Notes under the pieces: generated by a model
What the model saw: only the letters and a program-made list of their open reading frames with translations
Database searches by the model: none
What the model was told of the DNA's origin: nothing
Made by a program: the position numbers and the translations under genes
In this document: positions 32,518 to 40,785 of the stretch, piece by piece
Layout: each line of letters begins with the position of its first letter
Position numbering within the stretch: position 1 is the stretch's first letter
Source: DAOTXK01 sp034435395
GTDB taxonomy: Bacteria > Chloroflexota > Anaerolineae > Aggregatilineales > Ch27
Assembly (NCBI GenBank): GCA_034435395.1
Contig: DAOTXK010000120.1
Span: forward strand, 1-53,944
Reading direction: 5' to 3'
DNA length: 53,944 nt

Positions 32518-33306
32518 TCACACCACCTTCTCCGCCATCAGCCGGTCGACCAGAAGCCGGGCCTGCTCGGCGACGCTATCCCCCTCGATAATGGTGCACG
32601 CACCCTCGCGGGCGGGCAGGTCCCGAAACCCGGTCACGCGGACCCTGGGGGCGGGCGCGGCGATGCCCAGCGCTGCCGCGTCCCACACCGGGATCTCGGC
32701 CCTGGTCGCTTTACGAATGCCCATGAAGGACGGATAACGCGGCTCGTTGATGCCCTTCATCACATTGAGGACGGCAGGCAGCGGGCCGGAAGCGATCAAT
32801 TTACCCTCTTCCAGCAGCCGCTCGACCCTGATGGTCCGGGCGTCCGGGTTCAGGTCGGCGATCCGGGAGACGTAGCTGAGCAGCGTCCAGCCCAGCTGGC
32901 GGGCGGTCTGGAAGATGTGCTGGTCGGTGGCCTCGTCAGCCGCCTCTTTGCCGAAGAGCACCAGGTCCACCTCGCCCAGCTTCCGGACCGCGGCGGCGAA
33001 GACGGCGGCGAAGCCCCGGCTGTCCAGCGCGGCCCAGGCTTCGTCCCACAGGCGGATGGCGGCGCTGGCGCCCATGGCGATGGCGTGCTTGAGCGCCTCG
33101 GTGTGCGGCTCCGGGCCGAGCGCCATCACAGTCACGGTGCCGCCGTGCGCCTGGGTCTGGAGCAGCGCTTCCTCGACGGCATATTCATCCCAGGGGTTGA
33201 TGACCAGGGGCGAATCCCCCCAGGTGACGCTCCCGTCAGCAGCCAGGGCCAGTCTGGCCGCCGTATCGGGGGTGCTGCGGGTGCCAACCACGATGTGCAA
33301 GGTCAT
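32518..33306 (-). CDS. etfB: electron transfer flavoprotein beta subunit
   Basis: A 262-aa ETF small subunit, starting at ATG 33306 with GGAGG two to three bases upstream. Typical features are ALAADGSVTWGDSPLVINPWDEYAVEEAL near the N-terminus (in pieces), VTVMALGPEPHTEALKHAIAMGA, DLVLFGKEAADEATDQ and LPAVLNVMKGINEPRYPSFMGI. It binds AMP and pairs with EtfA encoded directly downstream. No dehydrogenase or ETF-quinone oxidoreductase is in the window. Confidence 0.96.
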   Translation of the reverse strand: MTLHIVVGTRSTPDTAARLALAADGSVTWGDSPLVINPWDEYAVEEALLQTQAHGGTVTVMALGPEPHTEALKHAIAMGASAAIRLWDEAWAALDSRGFAAVFAAAVRKLGEVDLVLFGKEAADEATDQHIFQTARQLGWTLLSYVSRIADLNPDARTIRVERLLEEGKLIASGPLPAVLNVMKGINEPRYPSFMGIRKATRAEIPVWDAAALGIAAPAPRVRVTGFRDLPAREGACTIIEGDSVAEQARLLVDRLMAEKVV

Positions 33307-33393
33307 GACCTCCTACTCCATACAAGAACTGATGGCCAGGCATTGGCGCGGTTCGCCAGCGGCAGGGCTGTTATCAAATCCCCATTTGATTAG

Positions 33394-33422
33394 AGTGTAC
33401 CACAAAACCGACGGCTGCCCAA
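33394..33422 (-). promoter_or_regulatory. etfBA promoter
   Basis: Leftward strand: TTGGGC (33417-33422), 17-nt spacer ending in TGG, TACACT (33394-33399); the TGn makes it an extended -10 promoter. It lies 88 bp before etfB. Confidence 0.5.
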
Positions 33423-33451
33423 CGCCTCGGCACGCCAGGGGCGGCGAACGG

Positions 33452-33460
33452 TGGTATCAT
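33452..33460 (+). promoter_or_regulatory. extended -10 promoter (TGGTATCAT) for the MFS gene
   Basis: TGn joined to TATCAT, 68 bp before the start at 33528, in the gap shared with the divergent etf promoter. Confidence 0.45.
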
Positions 33461-33527
33461 TCGTCGGATGAGGCGGCCAGGCGTCGAGGATGGCGGGCCG
33501 GCCTGTTCCCCGTGAAAGGATCATCTC

Positions 33528-34718
33528 ATGCGGCGGGTCAGCGGATACTGGCAGGTGGCCGGGATTTACGCCTGTGCCTTTGGCGCGGTGGCGCTGACTT
33601 TTCCCTACATGAACCAGTACCTGCTGGAACTGGGGTTCTCCGGCGTGCAGATCGGCAGCATGTTTGCGGCGGCCAGCCTGCTCGGCCTGCTGCTGACCCT
33701 GCTGGCGTCCGCCCTGGCCGATCGGTCCGGGCGTCACCGGTCGATCTTGTGGGCCGCGCTGCTGACCGAAATGGCGGCGTTGGGCTGCCTGAGCTTCGCG
33801 CCGGTGTTGGTGATGGTGGGCGGCGGCGTGGTGGTGATGCGGGCGATCATGCAACTGGATATGGCGATGCGCGACCGGCTCACGCTGCACTGGATCAGCG
33901 AACATCCCGCCGGGGCGTATGGCGGCCTGCGGCTATGGGGGTCGCTGGGTTTTGCCCTGGTGGGGATCATGAGCGGGCCAGTGGCCGAACGATTCGGCAC
34001 GGCCTGGCTGTTCGCGGGCGCGGGGCTGATGCTCATCGGCGTGCTGATCTTCAGCCGGGTGTATGCCGCCCGGCTGCCGGTCGGGGCGGCGGACGCCGCC
34101 GAAGCGCCGGCGCCGGCCTTCCGCCGGATAGGCCGGCTTTCGCCGGTGATGGCCGTCATCATGGCCACCGCCCTGGTGAGCGCAGTGGGACAGTCCGGCT
34201 ATTTTGGCTGGAACTATGAGTTCATCGACCACGGCCTGGGGGGCGGCAAAAGCGCCGTCGGGCTGTATGCCTCGCTGGCGGCGCTGATCGAAGCGCCAGT
34301 GATGCTGCTGGCCGACCGGCTGTTGCGCCGTCACAGCGCGGCGCTGGTCTGGGGGGCGGGCCTGTTGATCTGGGGGGCGGGCTGGCTGTTGCTTTCCCTG
34401 GTCCGGACGCCCCTTCAGGCCATGGTTCTCACCATCCCCGCCGGGATCGCGCAGGGTTTTGTCCTGGTCGCGCCCGTCGTCTTCGTCGGGCAGAGCAGCC
34501 CCGCCCACAATACAGCCTTTTACCTGGCGCTGATGGGCACCTGCGGCAGCCTGGGCATGATGGTCGGCAGTTCCGCCGCGGGATGGATTTACGATGCCCT
34601 CGGCGTGCGGGTGTTGCTGCGGTTGGGCGGGGCGGCGGTTATGCTGGCGGCGGTCGTGTTGTGGACCGGCGTGCTGATTCTGCGGCGGCGAACCTGGAAG
34701 CCGCGCCCCACGGCCTGA
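33528..34718 (+). CDS. MFS transporter (MFS_1-like/LacY-type)
   Basis: A 396-aa twelve-helix transporter starting at ATG 33528 behind AAAGGA. The N-terminus GYWQVAGIYACAFGAVALTFPYMNQYLLELGFSGVQIG (in pieces, residues 5-42) and ADRSGRHRSILW resemble the MFS_1-like/PPP group related to nucleoside and sugar permeases. It is unrelated at close range to the MFS pair at 23550-26201. The C-terminal tail is short and basic. It is convergent with the acetyltransferase at 34730. The substrate cannot be inferred. Confidence 0.87.
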   Translation: MRRVSGYWQVAGIYACAFGAVALTFPYMNQYLLELGFSGVQIGSMFAAASLLGLLLTLLASALADRSGRHRSILWAALLTEMAALGCLSFAPVLVMVGGGVVVMRAIMQLDMAMRDRLTLHWISEHPAGAYGGLRLWGSLGFALVGIMSGPVAERFGTAWLFAGAGLMLIGVLIFSRVYAARLPVGAADAAEAPAPAFRRIGRLSPVMAVIMATALVSAVGQSGYFGWNYEFIDHGLGGGKSAVGLYASLAALIEAPVMLLADRLLRRHSAALVWGAGLLIWGAGWLLLSLVRTPLQAMVLTIPAGIAQGFVLVAPVVFVGQSSPAHNTAFYLALMGTCGSLGMMVGSSAAGWIYDALGVRVLLRLGGAAVMLAAVVLWTGVLILRRRTWKPRPTA

Positions 34719-34729
34719 CCGGGCGGCGC

Positions 34730-35308
34730 TCAGACCGGCCTGATCATCGTCGTGTAAGCGGAGAAGCCGATGAAACGCCGGAGGCCCGGCAAATGATGGG
34801 TGGCCGCCGGGACGAATCCCATCCGCTCGTACAGCGCCCGCGCGCGGGGGTTGGTGTCCACCACATCCAGGCGCACCGACCGGTAGCCGTGCTCGCGAGC
34901 GAGGTCGCATACCGCGTCCAGCAGGCGGGTGCCGATCCCCTGGCCGCGCGCGCTGGCGTGCACGGCCAGCCCGTCCATGAGGAGCTGGCCTTCCCGCAAT
35001 GGGCGGACGTACAAGCGCAGCGCCGCCGCGTAAAACAGCCCGCGCAGCAGGCCAAGCTCCTCCAGATAAAGACGCGGCTGCCAGCGAACCAGGCGGCTGC
35101 CCCCATAGTTCAGGCCAGCGAGGCCCACCAGGTCCGGGCCGCGCCGGGCGACGATGGCCCGCGCCGGGTCAAAGAGTCGGGCCAGCAGGGCGACGCCGCC
35201 GTCCTCCGGCAAGAAAGGGCTGAACAGCGCTTCGTAGAATATTTCGGCGGCCTGACGCCGGTTTGCCTCCGGCAGCCCGCGCTGGATCACGATCAACGTG
35301 TCAGACAT
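34730..35308 (-). CDS. GNAT-family N-acetyltransferase
   Basis: A 192-aa acetyltransferase with the acetyl-CoA motif LLMDGLAVHASARGQGIGTRLLDAV (in pieces, residues ~109-133) followed by SVRLDVVDTNPRARALYERMGFVP, the standard GNAT C-terminal half. GAGGAG precedes ATG 35308. The N-terminal half (QAAEIFYEALFSPFLP) is divergent, and the substrate is unknown. It stops 11 bp from the end of the convergent MFS gene. Confidence 0.88.
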   Translation of the reverse strand: MSDTLIVIQRGLPEANRRQAAEIFYEALFSPFLPEDGGVALLARLFDPARAIVARRGPDLVGLAGLNYGGSRLVRWQPRLYLEELGLLRGLFYAAALRLYVRPLREGQLLMDGLAVHASARGQGIGTRLLDAVCDLAREHGYRSVRLDVVDTNPRARALYERMGFVPAATHHLPGLRRFIGFSAYTTMIRPV

Positions 35309-35384
35309 GGCGAACTCCTCGATGCCGTTTCGAACGGCTGTTGACGGTCGGCCTGGCGCTGGCGACCAGGCGCGACGGCGGTCT

Positions 35385-35783
35385 TCAGGCGCGGCGGCGG
35401 TAGGCGCAGATCAGGCGAGCGCCATCCTGGGTGGCCAGGACTTCCTGCCAGCCCTGGGCCGCCAGCCGTCGGCGGTGGCCGATCACCGACTGTCCGTCCA
35501 CGTAATCGGGGTGTTTCTCCTGGCCGGTCAGGCCGTCCAGGGTGTAGCGCCGGACGCAGACCAGCCAGCGGTCCTCCCCCACCGGTGTGCAGATCAGCTG
35601 GCAGTACTCCCAGCCCGGCTCCGGCTGGTCCGCCGGGAGCGCCCAGGGGAGCGCTTCAGCGTCCCGTATCGCCGGGCGGCGGGCGGGCGGCGAGCCATCA
35701 GGACGCCAGCGGCGGCGGCTGGCCAGCCAGAGGAGGCCAATGATCAGCGCGGCGAGCAGGAGGAGCAGGACAGGCAGTTCCAT
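35385..35783 (-). CDS. membrane-anchored protein of unknown function, 132 aa
   Basis: The gene starts at ATG 35783 with GGGGAAG upstream. An N-terminal membrane anchor (MELPVLLLLLAALIIGLLWL) is followed by a basic/Pro-rich linker and an ~85-residue domain with alternating strands (WEYCQLICTPVGEDRWLVCV, then DGARLICAYRRRA at the end). Cysteines at about 61, 65, 76 and 127 are not in a recognised arrangement. No family is recognised. It begins 29 bp after the GMC oxidoreductase stop on the same strand, so the two are likely co-transcribed. Confidence 0.65.
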   Translation of the reverse strand: MELPVLLLLLAALIIGLLWLASRRRWRPDGSPPARRPAIRDAEALPWALPADQPEPGWEYCQLICTPVGEDRWLVCVRRYTLDGLTGQEKHPDYVDGQSVIGHRRRLAAQGWQEVLATQDGARLICAYRRRA

Positions 35784-35812
35784 GGGTTTTTCTTCCCCGG
35801 TAAGGCTGCCGG

Positions 35813-37438
35813 TTAGGGCGGTTTCGGCGGGATGTGGCTCATGGCGTATTCGGCCAGGGCGGCGATGGTCAGGCTGGGGTTGATGCCGGGGTTGGCGGGC
35901 AGGATCGAACCGTCCACCACGTACAGGCCGGGATAGTTAAACACCTGACACGTGATGTCCACCACGCCTTCCTCGGCGCTGCGGCCCATCACACAACCGC
36001 CCAGGATGTGGGCGGTCGAGGCCATGCCCAGCAGGCTCTCGGTGAACGACGCCTGGGGGACACTGTTTGTCCGGTCGGCGAAGGCATGGGCGATACGGTG
36101 AGTCATGGCCTCGTCCGGGGCGATGGGCTGCGCCGAGTCCCGTTCCGAGACCAGCCCGCGCCGGAACAGGGTGAGCGGTCCCCGGCCCGGCTTCAGATGG
36201 AACCGGTTGTCCTCGGTCTGCATGACCAGCAGGATGGTGGCGCGTCTGGCCCAGCGGGCGAAAAACTTGACATCGAGGAAGGTCAGCGGGTGGCGCAGGA
36301 TGGCCGCCAGCGTGGCCAGCAGGTTGACCGACGCGCGGGCGTTCCGTTTGATCATGGGGGCGGCCAGCAGGCGGATGAACGACGAGCCGTCGGAGAAGCG
36401 GACTGGCTCGACGTGCGTCACATCATCGGCCTTGATCACGGAGGTGATGGCCACGCCCTGCGAGTAATCGGTCTGCCGGTCGCGGCTCATCACCCCGAAC
36501 AGCGCCTCGCTGTTGGTGCGCACACCTTCCCCCAGGCGCGGCGAGAGCCTGGGCAGGGAGCGCGTCTCGTCCCGGCAGCGGAAGAGCAGGCGCAGGGTGC
36601 CGATCACGCCCCCGGCCACCACGACCTGGCGCGCCCGGACGCGGCGAATCGGCAGGCGGAGCAGGGCGGTCGAGCGGCGGTAGACCACCTCATACCGCGC
36701 GCCATCGCGCTGGCCCTCTGGCAGCGGTCGGATATCAATCGCCTCGACTTCCGGGCGGATGACCGCGCCGCCTTTTTCGGTGAAGTAGAGGTAATTTTTG
36801 ACCAGCGTGTTTTTGGCGTTGTAGCGGCAGCCGACCATGCAGCCGCCGCAGTGCACGCACCCGGCGCGCGGCGGCCCTTCCCCGTCAAAGTACGGATCGG
36901 GGACCAGGCGGCCGGCCTGATCCGGCTCGCCGAAAAAAACGCCGACCTCGGTGGGGCGGAAGGAGTCGCCGTTGCCCATCTCGCGGGCGATGGCGCGCAG
37001 GGCATGGTCAGCGGGCCACAGGCGCGGGTTGGTGGTCACGCCGAGCATGCGCCGAGCGGCCTGGTAGTGTGGGCGGAGGACCTGCTTCCAGTCGGCCAGG
37101 TCCGCCCAGCCGGGGGCCTGGAACAGCTCGTCGCTCGGCTCCATCAACACATTGGCGTAGACCAGGCTGCCCCCGCCCACGCCGCAACCGTGCAGCACCA
37201 GCACGTCCCTGGTGAACGTCATCTGCTGGATGCCGAAGCAGCGCAGCGCCGGAATCCACAGGTAGCGGCGCAGGTTCCAGTTGCGGCGGGGGAAGTCGTT
37301 GTCATGGAAACGTTTGCCCCGCTCCAGGACCAGGACGCGGTAGCCCTTTTCCGTCAGGCGCAGGGCGGCGACGCTCCCGCCAAAGCCGGAGCCGATGATC
37401 ACAAAGTCGAAAGCGGCGTCGGCATGGTGGGGCCGCAT
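35813..37438 (-). CDS. GMC-family FAD oxidoreductase with a CX2CX2CX3C motif
   Basis: A 541-aa flavoprotein of the glucose-methanol-choline/cholesterol-oxidase-like family. The FAD Rossmann motif is FVIIGSGFGGSVAALRL (residues 12-28); GCGVGGGSLVYANVL (84-98) follows, and the C-terminus has the family end VVDGSILPANPGINPSLTI. Residues 194-204 read CVHCGGCMVGC, a ferredoxin-like cysteine pattern (C194, C197, C200, C204) that could hold an iron-sulfur cluster; this is known in some bacterial members but absent in fungal GMC enzymes. The start is ATG 37438, preceded by GGAAAGGGGG. No signal peptide is seen. It probably oxidises an alcohol or sterol-like substrate. Confidence 0.88.
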   Translation of the reverse strand: MRPHHADAAFDFVIIGSGFGGSVAALRLTEKGYRVLVLERGKRFHDNDFPRRNWNLRRYLWIPALRCFGIQQMTFTRDVLVLHGCGVGGGSLVYANVLMEPSDELFQAPGWADLADWKQVLRPHYQAARRMLGVTTNPRLWPADHALRAIAREMGNGDSFRPTEVGVFFGEPDQAGRLVPDPYFDGEGPPRAGCVHCGGCMVGCRYNAKNTLVKNYLYFTEKGGAVIRPEVEAIDIRPLPEGQRDGARYEVVYRRSTALLRLPIRRVRARQVVVAGGVIGTLRLLFRCRDETRSLPRLSPRLGEGVRTNSEALFGVMSRDRQTDYSQGVAITSVIKADDVTHVEPVRFSDGSSFIRLLAAPMIKRNARASVNLLATLAAILRHPLTFLDVKFFARWARRATILLVMQTEDNRFHLKPGRGPLTLFRRGLVSERDSAQPIAPDEAMTHRIAHAFADRTNSVPQASFTESLLGMASTAHILGGCVMGRSAEEGVVDITCQVFNYPGLYVVDGSILPANPGINPSLTIAALAEYAMSHIPPKPP

Positions 37439-37557
37439 GAGGCACGCCCCCTTTCCACAATACACATCCACCCGAAAACGGCTGGAGGGGCGGAAAACAC
37501 GGACAGGGCGAATTCTGGCGGGTGCCACTCAGGAAAGAATCGGCGTTGTCCGTGCCC

Positions 37558-37574
37558 GTGCGCTAACGGCGCAC
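37558..37574. repeat. inverted repeat downstream of the Hsp70-HEAT gene
   Basis: GTGCGC-TAACG-GCGCAC, a perfect 6-bp stem. With the dyad at 37602 it may end transcription of the Hsp70-HEAT gene; no T-tract. Confidence 0.35.
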
Positions 37575-37601
37575 ACGAATACGCCGCCAGCGCTTCCCTT
37601 T

Positions 37602-37618
37602 ACGGACCGATCGTCCGT
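37602..37618. repeat. inverted repeat just past the Hsp70-HEAT stop
   Basis: ACGGAC-CGATC-GTCCGT, a perfect 6-bp stem nine bases past the end of the gene. Confidence 0.35.
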
Positions 37619-37626
37619 CGTCCTGT

Positions 37627-40548
37627 CTATTGTATGCGGGCCGGGAGGATCGGGCTACTGTCGGCGGCTGGCCGGTCTGCTGGGGCCTGGGCCGTGGGCG
37701 CGATCCGGGCCGCCGCTTCCCGCAGGGCTTGGTCCTCGCTGGCCAGCGCGTCCGCCAGGATAACCTCGCCCGCCGGGGACATCAGCGCCCTGGTGATGCG
37801 CAGCATCTCACCCTTCACCCCGCTGTCGCTCTCCCGCCGGTAGGCGTCGACCAGGATGTCCGGCGCGCGCCCGTGCCCCATCCAGGCCAGCGGCCACACG
37901 GCGGCGAGCCGCGTCTCCGGCGCGGGATCGCGCAGGGCCTTGGCCAGCGCGTCAAGCAGCGTCTCGACGGCCTGGCTCGCGGCCAGGTCGATGTGCAGAT
38001 AGTTGGTCGCCTGGAACAGCCCGCGCAGGATGTGCTGGCAGACGGTGCCGTCGGTGGCGCGGAGGATATCCGCCAGGTCGGCCAGGCATGCCTCCCCTGC
38101 CAGCTCGATCAGGCTGAGGGTGGCGGCGTATTTGACGTAGGGGTCGGGATCGTCGTCGATGGCCCGGCGGACGACGGCCAGCGCCTCCGGGTTGTTACAG
38201 GTGCCCAGCGATTCCAGAGCCTCGGCGCGGACGTCCGGGTCGTCGGCCAGCAGGGCCGCCTCCAGCACGGGGATGGCTGCCAGGTCCTGATGGTCGCGCA
38301 GCCGCCAGGCCGCCGCCCGGCGCACGTCGTCCACCTCATCCCGGAGCGCCTCGGCGGCCAGCCGGTAGGCGTGGCGGTCGCGCCGGTCACACAGGGCGTA
38401 AATGGCCGCCTCGCGGACGCGGTGGTCGGGGTCGGCGAGCGCCTGCCGGAGCAGCGGTTCCACCGCGAACCAGGAGAAGGCGTACAGATGGCGGGCGGCG
38501 CTGGCCCGTGTTGGCGCATGAGCGTCGGCGAGCGCCTCCTGCAAGATGCGCCGGGCGTCGCGGTCGCCGCGCCTGGCGAGCAGCCCGCCCGCGCCGTGGC
38601 GCACGTAAAAATCCTCGCTGCGCAGCATGACCGCCGCTGCCTCCAGCGAGATGGCCTCCGGCGGCAGGGCGTTGAGCATCGTGCCCAGGCGGCGCAGAGA
38701 CAGCCGCCGCTCCCCGCGCCCCTCGCTCCCGCTGGCGAGGCATGGCTCATGGCCGGTGGTCGCGGTCAGCGGACCGCCGTCCTGGTCGGCGGTTTGCCCG
38801 TACCGCGCCCGCCTGATTTCAGGGGCCATCGCCCGCGCCAGCTCCTCGCGGAACCGGGCCATCTGCTCTTCGAAGGGCAGGCTCTCGTTGATGTCGAAGG
38901 CGCAGACCTGGCTGGCCGTTGGGGCCGGGGCGCTCTCGCCGAGGGTGGCAATCACCGCTTCCCGCATCAGCGTCTTTCTGGTCTTCAGGTCGGTGACCGT
39001 GACGCGAAGCTGGCGCGAGTCGTCCACCCGGAAGGCCGCCCTGATCCGGTCCTCGCCGGGTTGGCCGATCGGGTCCAGGCGGACCAGCTGCTGCGCCGCC
39101 TCGGTCTCGTTGAGGGGAATGATGTGCGGCGGCTCGTCGCCCGCCTGGGCCACGAAAACGGTCTGCCCGCCCTCGTATCGCACTTCCACCATCGACACCG
39201 ACTCCGCAGCGATCTCGCCGACGACCAGTTCGATGGCTGCCTGCCCCGCCCGCGACGCGCTGAGGACGACCTCCACCGGCTTCGCGGTGGGGTATGCGCT
39301 CCCCATGGCGATGATCTCATCGTATTCGTGCCGCCCGGTCCCCGGGTTCAGGTGGCGCAGGCCGTAGCTATGGGCCAGGTAATCTTCCAGGCCATAACCC
39401 GCCGCCACCTGGAGAGCGCCTTCCGCCACCGCCGTGAACGGCCTGTCCACCCGCACGGCCTGCCCGGCGAAGTACTGCCTCAGCGTCCGCTGCACGGCAG
39501 GCATCAACGACACGCCGCCGACCAGCAGCACGGCGTGGATATCCTCCTGGAAGACGCCCTGGCGGCGGGCGATGTGCATCACCCGGTCGATGGCCCCCCG
39601 CAGGGCCGTGTAAAAGCCGTGGGCGTCCAGCAGGGCTTCCAGCTCGCGGCGCGTGACCGTCACCGCGTGCTGGCGGCCCGCCGCGCTGAAGATGATGTTG
39701 GTTGCCTCCTGGGTGGAGAGAGCGATTTTGGCCTTTTCACAGGCAGTCAGCAGCGCCGCATAGTGGTGGCCCAGCGTCTCGACGGTCAGGTCCGCCCGGT
39801 CCAGGACGTGGGCCAGCAGCCATTGATCCACGTCGCTGCCGCCCAGGAGGCGACCACCCTTGGCGATCACCCGCGCGGCGTGTTCCCTGGCTCCTCCTCG
39901 GCGCAGGCGGCTCAAGAAGCCGCCCGTCCTGGCCCGGCTCTCCGGCAGCTGGACCAGGGAGAGGTCCAGCGTGCCGCCGCCGAGGTCGCAAACCAGGACC
40001 AGCGCGCCGGGTTCGGTCACGGCATAACCCAGCGCCGCCGCCGTCGACTCGTCAACCACGCGGACGCGGTCCGGCGGGAAGTCGGCGACAACCTCACTCA
40101 GCCAGGCCAGGTAGCCGCTGAAGGAGGCGACCGGCGCGGTGAGCACCAGTTGGTCGACCGCGTGCCGGGGGTAGGGGAGGGCGCTCAGCAGCGTCCGGAT
40201 GAAGGCGCGCCCGGCGTCCTGGTCGGTCCAGGGGATGCCATCGATGAGGCGGGGGTCTGGCGGGGAGGCGGCCAGGATGCCGCGTTTGAAGTTGCGGAAC
40301 AGACGGTTATCCGGCTGGCCGTCCAGGCCGCCCGCGCCCACGGCCTGCCCGGCGACGGCCTGCCCGGTCGCGCCATCCTGCACGTACAGCAACGAGGGCA
40401 CCAGGGGCGGGAGGTCGTCGGTTGGAGCGCCGCCGGGGTCGAGGCTGAGGCCGGGCAGCGGCAGGAACGCCACCTGGTCCTGCCCCTCGTCCCAGTGCGC
40501 GACGAGGCTGTTGGTCGTGCCAAAGTCAATGGTCAGTTTGTGGCCCAT
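37627..40548 (-). CDS. Hsp70 (DnaK-like) ATPase fused to C-terminal HEAT repeats
   Basis: A 973-aa protein. Residues 1-~400 form an actin-fold Hsp70 ATPase: phosphate-1 loop LTIDFGTTNSLVAHW, DESTAAALGYAV, phosphate-2 VCDLGGGTLDLSLV, the lid region KAKIALST, and the adenosine motif VLLVGGVSLMPAVQRTL. A short substrate-binding-like beta region follows (~410-560). Instead of the DnaK helical lid, about 330 residues of HEAT/PBS-lyase repeats close the protein, with repeated units such as DPDHRVREAAIYAL, DEVDDVRRAAAWRL and DDPDVRAEALESLG. The start is ATG 40548; the ATG at 40611 falls inside the operator and transcription start. Divergent padR probably controls it. It may be a chaperone scaffold whose HEAT part selects partners (inference). 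Confidence 0.9.
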   Translation of the reverse strand: MGHKLTIDFGTTNSLVAHWDEGQDQVAFLPLPGLSLDPGGAPTDDLPPLVPSLLYVQDGATGQAVAGQAVGAGGLDGQPDNRLFRNFKRGILAASPPDPRLIDGIPWTDQDAGRAFIRTLLSALPYPRHAVDQLVLTAPVASFSGYLAWLSEVVADFPPDRVRVVDESTAAALGYAVTEPGALVLVCDLGGGTLDLSLVQLPESRARTGGFLSRLRRGGAREHAARVIAKGGRLLGGSDVDQWLLAHVLDRADLTVETLGHHYAALLTACEKAKIALSTQEATNIIFSAAGRQHAVTVTRRELEALLDAHGFYTALRGAIDRVMHIARRQGVFQEDIHAVLLVGGVSLMPAVQRTLRQYFAGQAVRVDRPFTAVAEGALQVAAGYGLEDYLAHSYGLRHLNPGTGRHEYDEIIAMGSAYPTAKPVEVVLSASRAGQAAIELVVGEIAAESVSMVEVRYEGGQTVFVAQAGDEPPHIIPLNETEAAQQLVRLDPIGQPGEDRIRAAFRVDDSRQLRVTVTDLKTRKTLMREAVIATLGESAPAPTASQVCAFDINESLPFEEQMARFREELARAMAPEIRRARYGQTADQDGGPLTATTGHEPCLASGSEGRGERRLSLRRLGTMLNALPPEAISLEAAAVMLRSEDFYVRHGAGGLLARRGDRDARRILQEALADAHAPTRASAARHLYAFSWFAVEPLLRQALADPDHRVREAAIYALCDRRDRHAYRLAAEALRDEVDDVRRAAAWRLRDHQDLAAIPVLEAALLADDPDVRAEALESLGTCNNPEALAVVRRAIDDDPDPYVKYAATLSLIELAGEACLADLADILRATDGTVCQHILRGLFQATNYLHIDLAASQAVETLLDALAKALRDPAPETRLAAVWPLAWMGHGRAPDILVDAYRRESDSGVKGEMLRITRALMSPAGEVILADALASEDQALREAAARIAPTAQAPADRPAADSSPILPARIQ

Positions 40549-40579
40549 GGCGCACCGGTCGTTTCTCTCCGGCCATGTG

Positions 40580-40607
40580 TTACGCAGCGTGATGTTACGT
40601 TTCGTAA
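40580..40607. promoter_or_regulatory. tandem operators overlapping the Hsp70-HEAT start site
   Basis: Two adjacent dyads: TTACG-TTT-CGTAA (40595-40607, perfect) and TTACG-CAG-CGTGA (40580-40592, one mismatch), spaced 15 bp. The perfect one lies at and just after the predicted leftward transcription start, so a bound protein would block transcription. Confidence 0.65.
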
Positions 40608-40609
40608 TC

Positions 40610-40637
40610 AATCTATCATGATATATTACGCTGTCAA
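40610..40637 (-). promoter_or_regulatory. Hsp70-HEAT promoter
   Basis: Leftward strand: perfect TTGACA (40632-40637), 16-nt spacer, TAGATT (40610-40615). Confidence 0.55.
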
Positions 40638-40680
40638 GTAGTACGGTGGTGGGAGTTAGAGGGCGGATGGGCGCTTTCGA

Positions 40681-40709
40681 TTGCTGGCAGCGTCAAAATG
40701 GATTAGGAT
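40681..40709 (+). promoter_or_regulatory. candidate padR promoter
   Basis: TTGCTG (40681-40686), 17-nt spacer, TAGGAT (40704-40709). Transcripts would run through the inverted repeat at 40731. Confidence 0.4.
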
Positions 40710-40730
40710 GGAGAGGATTGACGTACAGGA

Positions 40731-40757
40731 CGTAATATATCGCCCCACGGTATTACG
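40731..40757. promoter_or_regulatory. inverted repeat operator in the padR leader
   Basis: CGTAATA (40731-40737) and TATTACG (40751-40757) are perfect arms 13 bp apart, sharing the TTACG/CGTAA half-site with the tandem operators at 40580-40607. Confidence 0.55.
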
Positions 40758-40785
40758 AAGCGACAATGGGAAGGCCGCGAGCGCC

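Noticed and set aside
35834..37843. 669-aa rightward ORF opposite the GMC oxidoreductase
   Set aside because: Shadow frame running across two real genes; no recognisable motif.
37630..40641. 1003-aa rightward ORF opposite the Hsp70-HEAT gene
   Set aside because: Long only because of GC-rich codon use on the real strand; no domain, no ribosome site.
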